Assembly: GCF_019679455.1 (NCBI RefSeq)
Contig: NZ_JAIEZQ010000001.1
Span: 372,001-436,000, forward strand
DNA length: 64,000 bases
From: Nocardioides jiangsuensis
Lineage (GTDB): Bacteria; Actinomycetota; Actinomycetes; Propionibacteriales; Nocardioidaceae
Reading direction: 5' to 3'
Shown: positions 53,496 to 62,280 of the stretch, in pieces
Layout: every line of letters starts with the position of its first letter
Numbering within the stretch: position 1 is the stretch's first letter
The notes under the pieces: model-generated
The model's database searches: none
Seen by the model: the letters and a program-made list of their open reading frames with translations, nothing else
What the model was told of the DNA's origin: nothing
Made by a program: the position numbers and the translations under genes

Positions 53496-53927
53496 ATGGA
53501 CTGGACGCTGGAGGTCGTGCTACTCCCGGTGAGCGACATCGACCGCGCGGTCGCCTTCTACCGGGACCAGGTCGGCTTCGTGCTCGACCACGACACCCGC
53601 ACCGAGCAGATGCGCGTCGCGCAGCTGACGCCACCCGGCTCGGGCTGCTCCATCGTGGTCGGGGACCTGCCGGCGCAGCAGGAGATGGCGCCGGGGTCGA
53701 TGCGGGGCCTCCAGCTGTGCGTCGCGGACGCGGTGGCCGCCCGGGAGGAGCTCCTGGGCCGCGGCGTCGAGACCAGCGAGATCACCGTGTTCGACGAGCG
53801 CGACGGCGGCACGTTCTTCGGTTTCAGCGACCCCGACGGGAACACCTGGGCCGTCCAGCAGCTCAAGGTCCGGGGCGAGAAGCCGCTCATTCCGACGGAG
53901 GCCCGGGACCGGTTCGGCGCCGAGTGA
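53496..53927 (+). CDS. VOC-family (glyoxalase/bleomycin-resistance fold) protein
   Basis: A 143-residue single-domain VOC protein with paired beta-alpha-beta-beta-beta units: LEVVLLPVSDIDRAVAFYRDQVGF (first) and GGTFFGFSDPDGNTWAVQQ (last strand with a Glu/Gln metal position). Metal-dependent isomerase, dioxygenase or drug-binding roles occur in the family; the substrate is unknown. GAGG lies 9 nt before the ATG at 53496; the ATG at 53487 is directly next to that site and was rejected. Confidence 0.87.
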   Translation: MDWTLEVVLLPVSDIDRAVAFYRDQVGFVLDHDTRTEQMRVAQLTPPGSGCSIVVGDLPAQQEMAPGSMRGLQLCVADAVAAREELLGRGVETSEITVFDERDGGTFFGFSDPDGNTWAVQQLKVRGEKPLIPTEARDRFGAE

Positions 53928-53977
53928 GCTGAGCCCTCAGGTGGGCGACGAGGCCGACGAGGGCGTCGAGCGACCGC

Positions 53978-54637
53978 TCACCCGAACGGCAGCGGCTCCG
54001 GCGCGAGGGAGACCGCCTTGGCCCGGGCCGCGGTGAGCTTGCGCCGGTGGTGCTGGCGGCAGAGCACCTCGTAGCCGACGTGGGAGTCGGCGGGCTCCTC
54101 GTCGGCGCTCTCGATGTCCCCGACGACCACCACCTCGCCCTCGGTGACCATCACGCCGTTCTCCGTGCGGGCGTTGTGGGTGGCTCGCTTGCCGCACCAG
54201 CACAGGGCCTCCACCTGGAGCACGTTCATCCGGTCCGCGAGCTCGACGAGCCGCGCGGAGCCCGGGAAGAGCTGGGAGCGGAAGTCGGTGAGGATGCCGA
54301 ACGCGAAGACGTCGATCTGGAGCTCGTCGACGATCCGGGCGAGCTGCTCGATCTGCTGCGGCGTGTAGAACTGGGCCTCGTCGCAGATCAGGTAGTCGAT
54401 GCGGCCGCCGTGGGTCAGCGAGCCCACGACGTACTTCCAGAAGTCGAAGTCGGCCGCGACCTCGATCGCCTCGTGGGTGAGCCCGAGCCGGCTCGACAGG
54501 GTGGCGGTGCCGGCCCGGTCGTGCGTGGTGAAGATCCGTCCGACCCGGTTGCGCGCCGCGTGGTTGTGGTTGGTCTGCAGGGCCAGCGTCGACTTACCGG
54601 AGTCCATCGTCCCGGTGAAGAATTGGAGTTCAGCCAC
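53978..54637 (-). CDS. tdk: Thymidine kinase
   Basis: A 219-residue type II thymidine kinase for thymidine salvage. The P-loop is GTMDSGKST (9-17), the Asp/Glu motif CDEAQFY follows, and the lasso region and zinc-ribbon cysteines are present (LCWCGKRATHNAR and VGYEVLCRQHH). The GTG start is the family's M-A-E-L-Q-F-F beginning, and GATTCT lies 5 nt upstream. A long open frame on the opposite strand was rejected as a shadow. It ends the run with the phosphodiesterase and DUF5998 genes. Confidence 0.95.
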   Translation of the reverse strand: MAELQFFTGTMDSGKSTLALQTNHNHAARNRVGRIFTTHDRAGTATLSSRLGLTHEAIEVAADFDFWKYVVGSLTHGGRIDYLICDEAQFYTPQQIEQLARIVDELQIDVFAFGILTDFRSQLFPGSARLVELADRMNVLQVEALCWCGKRATHNARTENGVMVTEGEVVVVGDIESADEEPADSHVGYEVLCRQHHRRKLTAARAKAVSLAPEPLPFG

Positions 54638-54656
54638 GGGCGAGAATCATGCCACG

Positions 54657-55778
54657 TCAGGCGACCAGGATCGGGACCAGCATCTCCGCCGAGGTCAGCG
54701 AGCCGTGCAGGCCGAGCAGCTTCGCCTCGTGCGGGAAGGCGGAGAGGCTCTGCACGGCGAAGTCGCCCCGGCAGGCGACCACGACGTCGCCGTACCGCGG
54801 CCGTACGACGGGCAACACCTCGCCGAACCAGCCCAGGGCGAGCGCCTCGTCGCGCGACAGCACCTCCGCCCGCGCGCCGAGCACGGAGCGCCAGCTGGCC
54901 ACCACGTCGTCCACGGCGCCGCTGCGGCAGTACAGGTGGCGGAACCGCGCCTCGCCGCCGACCAGCGCCACGCCGTCCTGTAGGTCCGGCACCTCGTCCA
55001 CGTCGACCCGCTGGTCGAACGGGGAGTCGACCATCCCGTGGTCGGCCACCACCACGACGCGGACGTCGGAGGGCAGCGTCTCGCGCAGGTGCTCGGCGGC
55101 CATGTCGATCATCGACAGCTGCTGCTCCCACTGCATCGAGGCGACCCCGTAGGCGTGCCCGGTCCAGTCCAGGTCGCCGTCGTACAGGTAGGTCAGCGAG
55201 GGCGACCCGGTCGACGCCTCCAGCGCGGCGGCCAGGCGCTCCCCGACGCGGTCGGCGCCGACGAACTCCGCGCCGCGCTGGCCGGCCACCGTCAGCCCGG
55301 AGGTCGCGAACGCGCGCTTGTTCACCACCGTCGTGTGCACGCCGGCGGCGGCCATCCGGCCGAACGCGGTCGGGTGGGACTGCCACTCACGGGCGTCGAC
55401 GCCGGCGTCCCAGAGCAGCGCGTTGAGCAGCCTGTCGCTGCCCGGGATGCGGGAGGTGTACCCGACGACCCCGTGCGTGCCCGGGGGCAGGGCCGTGCCC
55501 AGCGACGTGAGGCTGGTCGCGGTGGTGGACGGCACCCCCACCGTCGCGGGGGCTTGCGCGCCGAGCAGCGAGTGCAGGAACGGCGCTTCCTCGGGGTGGT
55601 CGCGCAGCAGCTCGTAACCGAGGCCGTCGACGAGGAAGACGACGTACCGCCGACCCTCGGGGAGCTCGATCGAGGTGGGGCCGAGGCCGGCGTCGACACC
55701 CATCGCGGCCGCGACCGCGGGCAGGACGTCGCCGAGCGAGCGGTCGCCGTAGGCCGGGGCGGTGAACTCGTCGGTCAT
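54657..55778 (-). CDS. Alkaline-phosphatase-superfamily phosphodiesterase
   Basis: A 373-residue nucleotide pyrophosphatase/phosphodiesterase-type protein. The metal-binding Asp is in VVFLVDGLGYELLRD, the nucleophilic Thr in VPSTTATSLTSLGTALPPG (T of P-S-T-T), and later metal ligands in LYDGDLDWTGHAYG and VVVVADHGMVD. It hydrolyses phosphodiester or pyrophosphate bonds in small molecules; no signal peptide is seen, so it probably acts inside the cell. Its ATG overlaps the DUF5998 stop codon (ATGA), so the two are co-translated. Confidence 0.9.
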   Translation of the reverse strand: MTDEFTAPAYGDRSLGDVLPAVAAAMGVDAGLGPTSIELPEGRRYVVFLVDGLGYELLRDHPEEAPFLHSLLGAQAPATVGVPSTTATSLTSLGTALPPGTHGVVGYTSRIPGSDRLLNALLWDAGVDAREWQSHPTAFGRMAAAGVHTTVVNKRAFATSGLTVAGQRGAEFVGADRVGERLAAALEASTGSPSLTYLYDGDLDWTGHAYGVASMQWEQQLSMIDMAAEHLRETLPSDVRVVVVADHGMVDSPFDQRVDVDEVPDLQDGVALVGGEARFRHLYCRSGAVDDVVASWRSVLGARAEVLSRDEALALGWFGEVLPVVRPRYGDVVVACRGDFAVQSLSAFPHEAKLLGLHGSLTSAEMLVPILVA

Positions 55779-56371
55779 CGGGCGGGCGTGGTGCCCGCGG
55801 TGCTCGCGGACAGCACCTCGGCGAAGGAGAGCACGTGGGCCACGGCGTCGACCCCGTCGGCGGCGGCGCTGACCCGGATCGAGAAGTCGTCGGAGGCGAT
55901 CACGCCGGTGTAGCCGTGGTCGGCCTCGCACTGCGGGTCCGAGCAGCCGGCCGGCTCGAGGTCGACCCGGCCGACGCCGCCCCAGCCGATGGTCAGGACG
56001 ACCTCGCTGGCGCCGGGCGGCGGGACCGGCTTGCCGGCGTACGACGCCGGGTTGGCCACCATGCGGTTGACCACCACCGAGCGCACGGAGTGCAGCATCA
56101 CCGCCTCGGTGGAGGTCGAGGTGTACGGCGCCGGCAGCAGGTCGTCCGGCTCGTGCTCGTCGGTGTGCGCCAGGATGAGGCGGCTCGGGGTGAGCACGAC
56201 CACGGTCACGTGGCGGCGCACCTCGTCCCGGTCGATCGTCGGCTCGTGGTGGACCAGGAACGACACGACGCCCTCCCCCGCCACCGCCGCGTTCACCGAG
56301 TCCGCGACGACGTCGGGGTAGTAGCCCGACTTCTCGATGGCGGCCCGCAGGTCTGCGTAACGGTCTTGCAT
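55775..56371 (-). CDS. DUF5998 protein
   Basis: A 198-residue protein of the actinobacterial DUF5998 family. Conserved stretches are LRAAIEKSGYYPDVVADSV at the N-terminus, FLVHHEPTIDRDEVRRHVTVV, RLILAHTDEHEPDD and LEPAGCSDPQCEADHGYTG, where two cysteines and a His may bind metal. Function unknown. The start MQDRYADL was chosen as the family's usual start; a longer in-frame start gives an Arg-rich tail unlike the family. It is coupled to the phosphodiesterase gene. Confidence 0.9.
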   Translation of the reverse strand: MQDRYADLRAAIEKSGYYPDVVADSVNAAVAGEGVVSFLVHHEPTIDRDEVRRHVTVVVLTPSRLILAHTDEHEPDDLLPAPYTSTSTEAVMLHSVRSVVVNRMVANPASYAGKPVPPPGASEVVLTIGWGGVGRVDLEPAGCSDPQCEADHGYTGVIASDDFSIRVSAAADGVDAVAHVLSFAEVLSASTAGTTPAR

Positions 56372-56384
56372 GCTGGTCAGTCTT

Positions 56385-57698
56385 TCATGCAGCCAGCGTG
56401 ACCTCGGCCTCCACACCGTCCTGGGCGTCGGTCAGGTGCCGGCGCAGGTTGAGGAAGAGCAGCGCGCCGACCGCCGTGCCGCCCACGGTGCAGGCCACCC
56501 ACACGTGCGCGAGCCCGTTGCCGATCAGCAGGCCGGCCAGCGCCGGGCCGACGATCATCGCCACGGTCCAGGTCATCCCCTGGAGCGCGTTGTAGCGCCC
56601 GCGCAGCTCCTCGGTGGCCAGGTCGTTGATGATCGCCGGGGCCACCGGGGCCCACAGCGTCTCGCCCAGGCCGAACAGCCCGAGCCCCACGACGACCAGC
56701 AGCACCGACGTCGCGCCGTCGACCGCGTCGGAGGAGGCGATCACCGCCCACGACAGCGACCAGATCGCCGCGCACAGGGCGAGCATCGACGTACGCCGCC
56801 GGCCCTTGATCAGCCGGAGGGTGACCAGCTGGCCGAGCACGATCGCGGCGGTGTTGGCGCCGAACGCCCAGCCCAGCGACTTCGCCGGTACGCCGGCCAC
56901 GTCCACGGTGTACGCCGCGAACCCGGCCTCGAACTGCGCGTAGCCGAAGGTGATCACCACCACGGACATCGCGACCACGCGCACCAGGGTGCGGTCGCGG
57001 AGCACCTCCCGCCAGCCCGGCTGGGGCCCGATCTCCTCCTCGGCCTCCCGGCGGGCCATCGCGCCGGTGCCGCGCGGCAGGCTGAGGATCACCGCGATGT
57101 AGACGACGTAGGACAGCGCGTCGACGAGGTAGAGCCGCTGGAAGGACGTGACGTCGCTCGTGGAGATCATCAGGCCGCTGACCACCCCGCCGACGCCGAG
57201 GCCGGCGTTGAGCAGCATGAACTGGAAGCCGTAGACCTTCTCGCGGGCCTCCTCGGGAACCAGCCGCGTGAGCATCGCCGTGCTCGCCGGGTAGAGCCCC
57301 ACGGTGCCGAGGGTGATGAAGGAGGAGACCAGGAACGCGTGCCAGGTGTTCTGCACCAGGGCCAGCGACGCGACGCCGATCGCCTCGGCGGTGAGCCCGA
57401 CGATCATCACCGGGCGCGGCCCGAACCGGTCGATCAGGGTGCCGCCCAGCGGCGAGCCGACGAAGCCGAGCAGGCCCATCCAGGCGAAGAGCAGGCCCAC
57501 GGTGGACGTCGAGATGCCGCGCATCTCCGCGAGGTAGACGTAGAGGAACGGCATGGTGAGGCCGCTGCCGAGCGCGGAGAAGGCGATGCCCACGAACAGC
57601 CGCTTGACCAGCGGGTCGAGGCGGGGCGGCACCAGCGCCTCGGGCTCGTCGGAGACGATGATGTTGTCCACGAGCCGGAATTCTCCGGTAAGCGGCAT
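56385..57698 (-). CDS. MFS transporter
   Basis: A 437-residue 12-helix major facilitator. The signature loop 2-3 reads GGTLIDRFGPRPVMIVG; TMPFLYVYLAEMRG lies in helix 1, and EEELGPQP-type charged linker is replaced by REAEEEIGPQPGWRE between the halves. The second half has FGANTAAIVLGQLVTLRLIKG. It probably exports a small molecule, unknown which. The ATG at 57698 begins a 23-residue cytosolic tail; an in-frame GTG ten codons later is a possible alternative start. It is 13 nt upstream of DUF5998. Confidence 0.88.
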   Translation of the reverse strand: MPLTGEFRLVDNIIVSDEPEALVPPRLDPLVKRLFVGIAFSALGSGLTMPFLYVYLAEMRGISTSTVGLLFAWMGLLGFVGSPLGGTLIDRFGPRPVMIVGLTAEAIGVASLALVQNTWHAFLVSSFITLGTVGLYPASTAMLTRLVPEEAREKVYGFQFMLLNAGLGVGGVVSGLMISTSDVTSFQRLYLVDALSYVVYIAVILSLPRGTGAMARREAEEEIGPQPGWREVLRDRTLVRVVAMSVVVITFGYAQFEAGFAAYTVDVAGVPAKSLGWAFGANTAAIVLGQLVTLRLIKGRRRTSMLALCAAIWSLSWAVIASSDAVDGATSVLLVVVGLGLFGLGETLWAPVAPAIINDLATEELRGRYNALQGMTWTVAMIVGPALAGLLIGNGLAHVWVACTVGGTAVGALLFLNLRRHLTDAQDGVEAEVTLAA

Positions 57699-57716
57699 TC
57701 GCGCGCCAACGAATTA

Positions 57717-57739
57717 CCCACCCCGCCCGGTGAGGTGGG
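57717..57739 (-). terminator. Candidate terminator of the FAD oxidase gene
   Basis: Perfect 6-bp arms CCCACC (57717-57722) and GGTGGG (57734-57739) with an 11-nt loop, 13 nt beyond the stop codon on the minus strand. Confidence 0.4.
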
Positions 57740-57751
57740 CCACAGCCGCCG

Positions 57752-59356
57752 CTACGACGCGTCCGAGGGCGCGGCGTACCGGCTGTAGAGGCTGTTCATC
57801 AGCAGCAGGCCGGGGTCGTACCGGCGCTTCAGCGCGAAGAACGCGTCCAGCTCCGGGTAGGCCCGCTCGAGGTCCGCGCGGGTGTAGTGCTGCTGGTAGG
57901 GCAGGTAGAAGGTGCCGCCGTGCTCGAGCGCGCTCGCGACCAGCGCCCGGGTGAGGCCGGCCATGTCCCGGTTCGCCCGCGGGGTGACCTCCTGGCTCAG
58001 GTAGAGCACCAGCGAGAAGCGCTCCTCGGCGGCGTAGCCGAGCATCACGTCGTCGCCGGGGACCGAGCGGATCGAGGCGTTGAGCAGGACCGCGTCGTGC
58101 TCACGGAGGGCCGCCCGGGTGTCGTCGAGGAACGGCACCAGCCGGTCGTGCGGCAGGAAGTACTCCTGGAGGATGTCGGTGTGCCGGTCCATCCGGTTCC
58201 GCAGCAGCCCGAGGCTGTTGTACATCGCCTGGTTGCGCCCGACCAGGCACGCCTCCGCGTCGCGCAGGGCCTCGTTGCGGGAGCGCCGGCAGGAGCGCAC
58301 GCGGGGCAGCAGGTGCCGCTGGGCGGCCCACTTCACCCGCTGGCCGACCTCGCCGGTCCGCGCCAGGTTGAGCACGAAGCGGCCGAACGCCATGCTCTCC
58401 GGCTCGCGCAGCGGCGGCACCGGCTCGCCGGCCGCCGTGGTCTCGTAGGTGTACACCACTGCCTCGCGCAGCAGGCTGTCCGGCGAGGTGGACAGGTGCG
58501 CGTACATCAGCCGGTACCGGTCGTCGGGCCAGAGCTCGTCGCGGAACAGGTCCGGGAAGCGGTCGTAGGCCACGGTCCGCTGGGTCAGCTCGTACATCTC
58601 GCTGTCCACCAGGTCGAGCTCCGCCTCCAGGACCACCCCGAACAGGCCGTAGCCGCCGAGCACGGCCCGGAACAGCTCCGGCTCGTGGGTCCGGTCCAGC
58701 GTGTGCACGGTGCCGTCGGCCAGCATCACCTCGAGGGAGCGCACCGTGGCCGAGAGGCTCCCGGCCCGGAAGTCCAGGCCGTGCGCGTCGATCGAGAGGG
58801 TGCCCCCGACGCTGAGCACGTCGATGCTCGGCATGGTCGCCACGGACAGGCCGTGCGGGTGGACGGCCTCGAGCACCTCGTGCCAGGTGGCCCCCGCCTG
58901 GACCGTCGCGGTGCGCGCGGCCGGGTCCACCCGCACCCGGTCGAGCCCGCGCATGTCGAGGACCAGCGCCCGCGGGAAGAACGCCTGGCCGCCCATGCTG
59001 TGCCGGGTGCCGGCCACGGACACCGACAGCCCCTCGGCGCGGGCGAAGGCGAGCGCCTCCCGGACGTCCGCGGCGGACCGCGGCCGCACGACGCCGTACA
59101 CCGGGGTGCGGTTCAGGCAGCTGGCGTCGTTGAGGGTGCCGCCGCGCTGGGCGAGCTCCCCGGGGTACTCCGCGACGGGGCGTGCCAGGTCCGGCGCCAC
59201 CGGCGTCGGAAGGGCGTGGACCGCGCAGTCCTTGGCCGAGGCCGGGGCCCCGGCGAGCTCGGCGACGGTGAGCCCGCCGTAGGTCAGCACCACGACCAGG
59301 ACGGCACCGACGAGCACCACCCGCGCCCTGCGCACCGCCGTCCCCCGACCTCTCAT
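57752..59356 (-). CDS. Secreted or membrane-anchored FAD-binding oxidase
   Basis: A 534-residue VAO/PCMH-fold flavoprotein. An N-terminal Arg-rich stretch and a hydrophobic helix (VVLVGAVLVVVLTYGGLTV, residues 13-31) give a signal anchor. The FAD domain follows (VVRPRSAADVREALAFARAEG, SVAGTRHSMGGQAFFPRALV, SVGGTLSIDAHGLDFRAGSL). The C-terminal part (DRHTDILQEYFLPHDRLVPFL) resembles the sugar or cytokinin oxidase type. It is distinct from the cytosolic lactone oxidase at 42 kb. The substrate is unknown. Confidence 0.85.
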   Translation of the reverse strand: MRGRGTAVRRARVVLVGAVLVVVLTYGGLTVAELAGAPASAKDCAVHALPTPVAPDLARPVAEYPGELAQRGGTLNDASCLNRTPVYGVVRPRSAADVREALAFARAEGLSVSVAGTRHSMGGQAFFPRALVLDMRGLDRVRVDPAARTATVQAGATWHEVLEAVHPHGLSVATMPSIDVLSVGGTLSIDAHGLDFRAGSLSATVRSLEVMLADGTVHTLDRTHEPELFRAVLGGYGLFGVVLEAELDLVDSEMYELTQRTVAYDRFPDLFRDELWPDDRYRLMYAHLSTSPDSLLREAVVYTYETTAAGEPVPPLREPESMAFGRFVLNLARTGEVGQRVKWAAQRHLLPRVRSCRRSRNEALRDAEACLVGRNQAMYNSLGLLRNRMDRHTDILQEYFLPHDRLVPFLDDTRAALREHDAVLLNASIRSVPGDDVMLGYAAEERFSLVLYLSQEVTPRANRDMAGLTRALVASALEHGGTFYLPYQQHYTRADLERAYPELDAFFALKRRYDPGLLLMNSLYSRYAAPSDAS

Positions 59357-59476
59357 GCCTGGAGGCTACGCAGCGGAGGCCGCCTGCGCCTGAGTATCCG
59401 CACCCGGCCCGGGCCGTTCTCGTACTCGGGTCGAGACCGGGGTACGGCGCCCCGGCCGCGGAGCGGAGGGCACTGG

Positions 59477-62203
59477 TCAGTCGTGCAGGGTGTCGCCGAC
59501 CTGCGAGCTGAGCCGGCGGACGAACCAGTCCGAGCGGGCGTCGGCGACCGGCTCCACCCGGCCGACGGCGTTGAGCACGGTCGCACCGTGCGCCCCGGCG
59601 AGGACCAGGTTGAGGTCCAGCGAGCTGATCTGCGGGAGGTCGTTCTTCAGCTGCGCGACCCGGAGCAGCAGGTGCTCGATCGCCTCGACGTCGACCTGCT
59701 CGCTGCCGCGGTAGCCGAACAGCAGCGGGGCCGCCTTGATCTCGCGGACCATGTCGGCCGCCTCGCCGCCGTGCATCGGCGGGATCCGGTAGGCCCGGTC
59801 GCCGAGCAGCTCGCTCGCCGCTCCGGAGACGCCGAAGGAGACGACCGGCCCGAACAGCGGGTCCTCGAGCCCGCCGATCGCGACCGGCACGCCCGGCGGG
59901 GCGACCCGCTGCACGATGAAGCCCGCGGTCCCCGGCTCGTCGATGATGCCGTGCATCGTCGACCAGGCGTCGCGCATCTCGGCCTCGGTGTCGATGTTGC
60001 GCCACACGTGCGCCAGGTCGAGCCGCTGGCGCAGGTGCTCGGCGGTGGCCTTGAGCACCACGTCCCAGCCGAGCTTCTCCCCTGCGGCGACGGCGGCGTC
60101 CTCGGAGTCGACCTCGATCCGCTCCCAGAGCGTGATCCCGTAGGCGTCGAGCACGTCGCGCAGGTCCTCGAACGACAGGTCGCGGCCCTCGGGGTGCTCC
60201 ATCAGGATCCGGTTCACCCGGCGCCGGGCGCGGCTCTCGTCGACCTCCTCGGGCGCGACGACCTCGCCCTCGGGGCGGGCCAGCCACGCGGCGTAGTCGA
60301 CCACCCGGGCCAGGGCGCGCACGGCGGCCTCCACCGCGGGGTACGACGGGACCGACCCCCGGCCGGCGGTGGACCCGGCGACGTCGGGCACCCGGAGCAG
60401 CTCCGGGACGCCCTCGCTGCCGAGGAAGCTGGACACGAGCGGCTTGTCGGACTGCTCCCCCACCGCGGCCAGGACGTTGGCCACCTCCTCGCCGGTGGTG
60501 TTCAGCGGCGGGATGAACACCGCGACCACCGAGTCGACCTCCGGGTCGTCGATCGCGGCGTCGAGCGCGTCCTCGAAGTCCTCGGCGGTGGCCTCCGGGC
60601 CCAGCGCCACCGGCTCGCGGACCTGGAGGCCCACCGAGGCGGCGGCGTCGGCGGCGAGCAGCCCGAGCGCGTCGGAGTTGCCGATCACCGCGACCCGCCG
60701 GCCGCGCGGCAGCGGCTGGTGGGCGACGAGCTGGGCGACGTCGAACATCTCGTCGAGCGTGTCGACCTGGATCACCCCGGCCTGGCGGAACATCGCGTCC
60801 ACCGCGGCCTGCGGGGCGATGATCGAGCGGACCGCGTGGCCCATCGGGACGCCCTGCGTCGTACGCCCGGAACGGACCGCGATGACCGGCTTGCGGCGCG
60901 AGACCCGGCGGGCCACCCGGCTGAACTTGCGCGGGTTTCCGATCGACTCCAGGTAGAGCAGGACCACCTCGGTGCTGGCGTCCTCCTCCCAGTACTGGAG
61001 GAGGTCGTTGCCGGAGACGTCGGCGCGGTTGCCGGCGCTGACGAACGAGGAGAGGCCGAGGCCGCGGCGGGCGACCTTCTCCAGGATCGCGACACCGAGG
61101 GCGCCGGACTGGCAGAAGAACCCGGCGCGCCCGCGCGGGGGCATCACCGTGGACAGCGACGCGTTCAGGGAGGTGTCGGCGGCCGTGTTGATGATCCCGA
61201 GGCAGTTGGGGCCGATCAGCCGGAGGCCGTAGCTGCGGGCGAGCCCGACGAGCCGCCGCTGGCGCACCCGGCCCTCCTCGCCGGTCTCGGCGAAGCCCGA
61301 GGAGATCACGATCATCCCGTGCACGCCCTTGGCCGCGCAGTCGAGGACCACGTCCTGCACCGCCTCGGCGGGGACCGCGACGATCGCCACGTCGACGGTG
61401 TCCGGGATGTCGGAGACGGAGGCGTACGCCGGCATCCCGGAGACCGCCTCCGCGGCGGGGTTCACCACGTAGACCCGGCCCCGGAAGTCGCCGAGAACGA
61501 GGTTGCGCACCAGGGTCTGGCCGACCGTGTCCTGCCGCCGCGAGGCGCCGATGACCGCGATGCTGCGGGCGTTGAAGAACCGCTGGATCGAGGCGGCCTC
61601 GGCGCGGTGCTCGCGGGAGAGCATCACGCTGATCGAGGTCTCGGTGGAGTCGATCGGGAACTCGAAGCGCATCACCCCGTCCGCGAACCCGCCGGCCACG
61701 TGGTAGCCGGCGTCGCGGAAGATCTGGATCATCCGCATGTTCTCGGGGAGCACCTCGGCGACGAACTTCTTCACGCCGCGCTCCCGCCCGGCCTGGGCGA
61801 GGTGCTCGAGCAGCAGCTGCGCGATGCCCCGGCCCTGGTGGGCGTCCTGGACCAGGAAGGCGACCTCGGCCACGTCGCCCTTGCCGTCCTTGTCCACGAT
61901 CCGGTCGAACCGGCCCACGGCGATGATCTTGCGGGCCACGGTCAGCACGAACGCGACCCGGTCCTTGTGGTCGACGTGGGTGAATCGCTGCACGTCACGC
62001 TCGGACAGCCGCGGCATCGGGGCGAAGAACCGCATGTACTTGGACTCGGCGGAGACCTGCTCGTAGAACTCGACGAGCAGCTGCTCGTCGTCGACGGAGA
62101 TCGGCCGCAGGTGCGCGGTGTGGCCGTCGCGGAGGAGGACGTCGGCCTCCCAGTGCTTCGGGTAGTCGAGGCCGGGGCCCGGAGCTGTCGTCGCTTCGCT
62201 CAC
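59477..62203 (-). CDS. Pat-type protein: N-terminal GNAT fused to an acyl-CoA synthetase (NDP-forming)-like region
   Basis: A 908-residue fusion. The GNAT domain (about 20-185) has [23 protein letters not shown] as the acetyl-CoA loop. The rest is a CoA-ligase-like protein: [20 protein letters not shown] (CoA-binding), [26 protein letters not shown] and an ATP-grasp-like end ([16 protein letters not shown]). E. coli PatZ carries GNAT at the C-terminus; an N-terminal GNAT is the layout known from Streptomyces PatA. Such proteins acetylate lysines of acetyl-CoA synthetase and other enzymes. The GTG start lies 6 nt after TACATT. It is divergent from parC. Confidence 0.87.
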   Translation of the reverse strand: MSEATTAPGPGLDYPKHWEADVLLRDGHTAHLRPISVDDEQLLVEFYEQVSAESKYMRFFAPMPRLSERDVQRFTHVDHKDRVAFVLTVARKIIAVGRFDRIVDKDGKGDVAEVAFLVQDAHQGRGIAQLLLEHLAQAGRERGVKKFVAEVLPENMRMIQIFRDAGYHVAGGFADGVMRFEFPIDSTETSISVMLSREHRAEAASIQRFFNARSIAVIGASRRQDTVGQTLVRNLVLGDFRGRVYVVNPAAEAVSGMPAYASVSDIPDTVDVAIVAVPAEAVQDVVLDCAAKGVHGMIVISSGFAETGEEGRVRQRRLVGLARSYGLRLIGPNCLGIINTAADTSLNASLSTVMPPRGRAGFFCQSGALGVAILEKVARRGLGLSSFVSAGNRADVSGNDLLQYWEEDASTEVVLLYLESIGNPRKFSRVARRVSRRKPVIAVRSGRTTQGVPMGHAVRSIIAPQAAVDAMFRQAGVIQVDTLDEMFDVAQLVAHQPLPRGRRVAVIGNSDALGLLAADAAASVGLQVREPVALGPEATAEDFEDALDAAIDDPEVDSVVAVFIPPLNTTGEEVANVLAAVGEQSDKPLVSSFLGSEGVPELLRVPDVAGSTAGRGSVPSYPAVEAAVRALARVVDYAAWLARPEGEVVAPEEVDESRARRRVNRILMEHPEGRDLSFEDLRDVLDAYGITLWERIEVDSEDAAVAAGEKLGWDVVLKATAEHLRQRLDLAHVWRNIDTEAEMRDAWSTMHGIIDEPGTAGFIVQRVAPPGVPVAIGGLEDPLFGPVVSFGVSGAASELLGDRAYRIPPMHGGEAADMVREIKAAPLLFGYRGSEQVDVEAIEHLLLRVAQLKNDLPQISSLDLNLVLAGAHGATVLNAVGRVEPVADARSDWFVRRLSSQVGDTLHD

Positions 62204-62280
62204 CCCGGAAATGTATCGCCTCCGGGCAACAGCGGCGTGCCCCCGCACGACTTCCAGGTGTCCCGGGAGAGAATGGCGCA

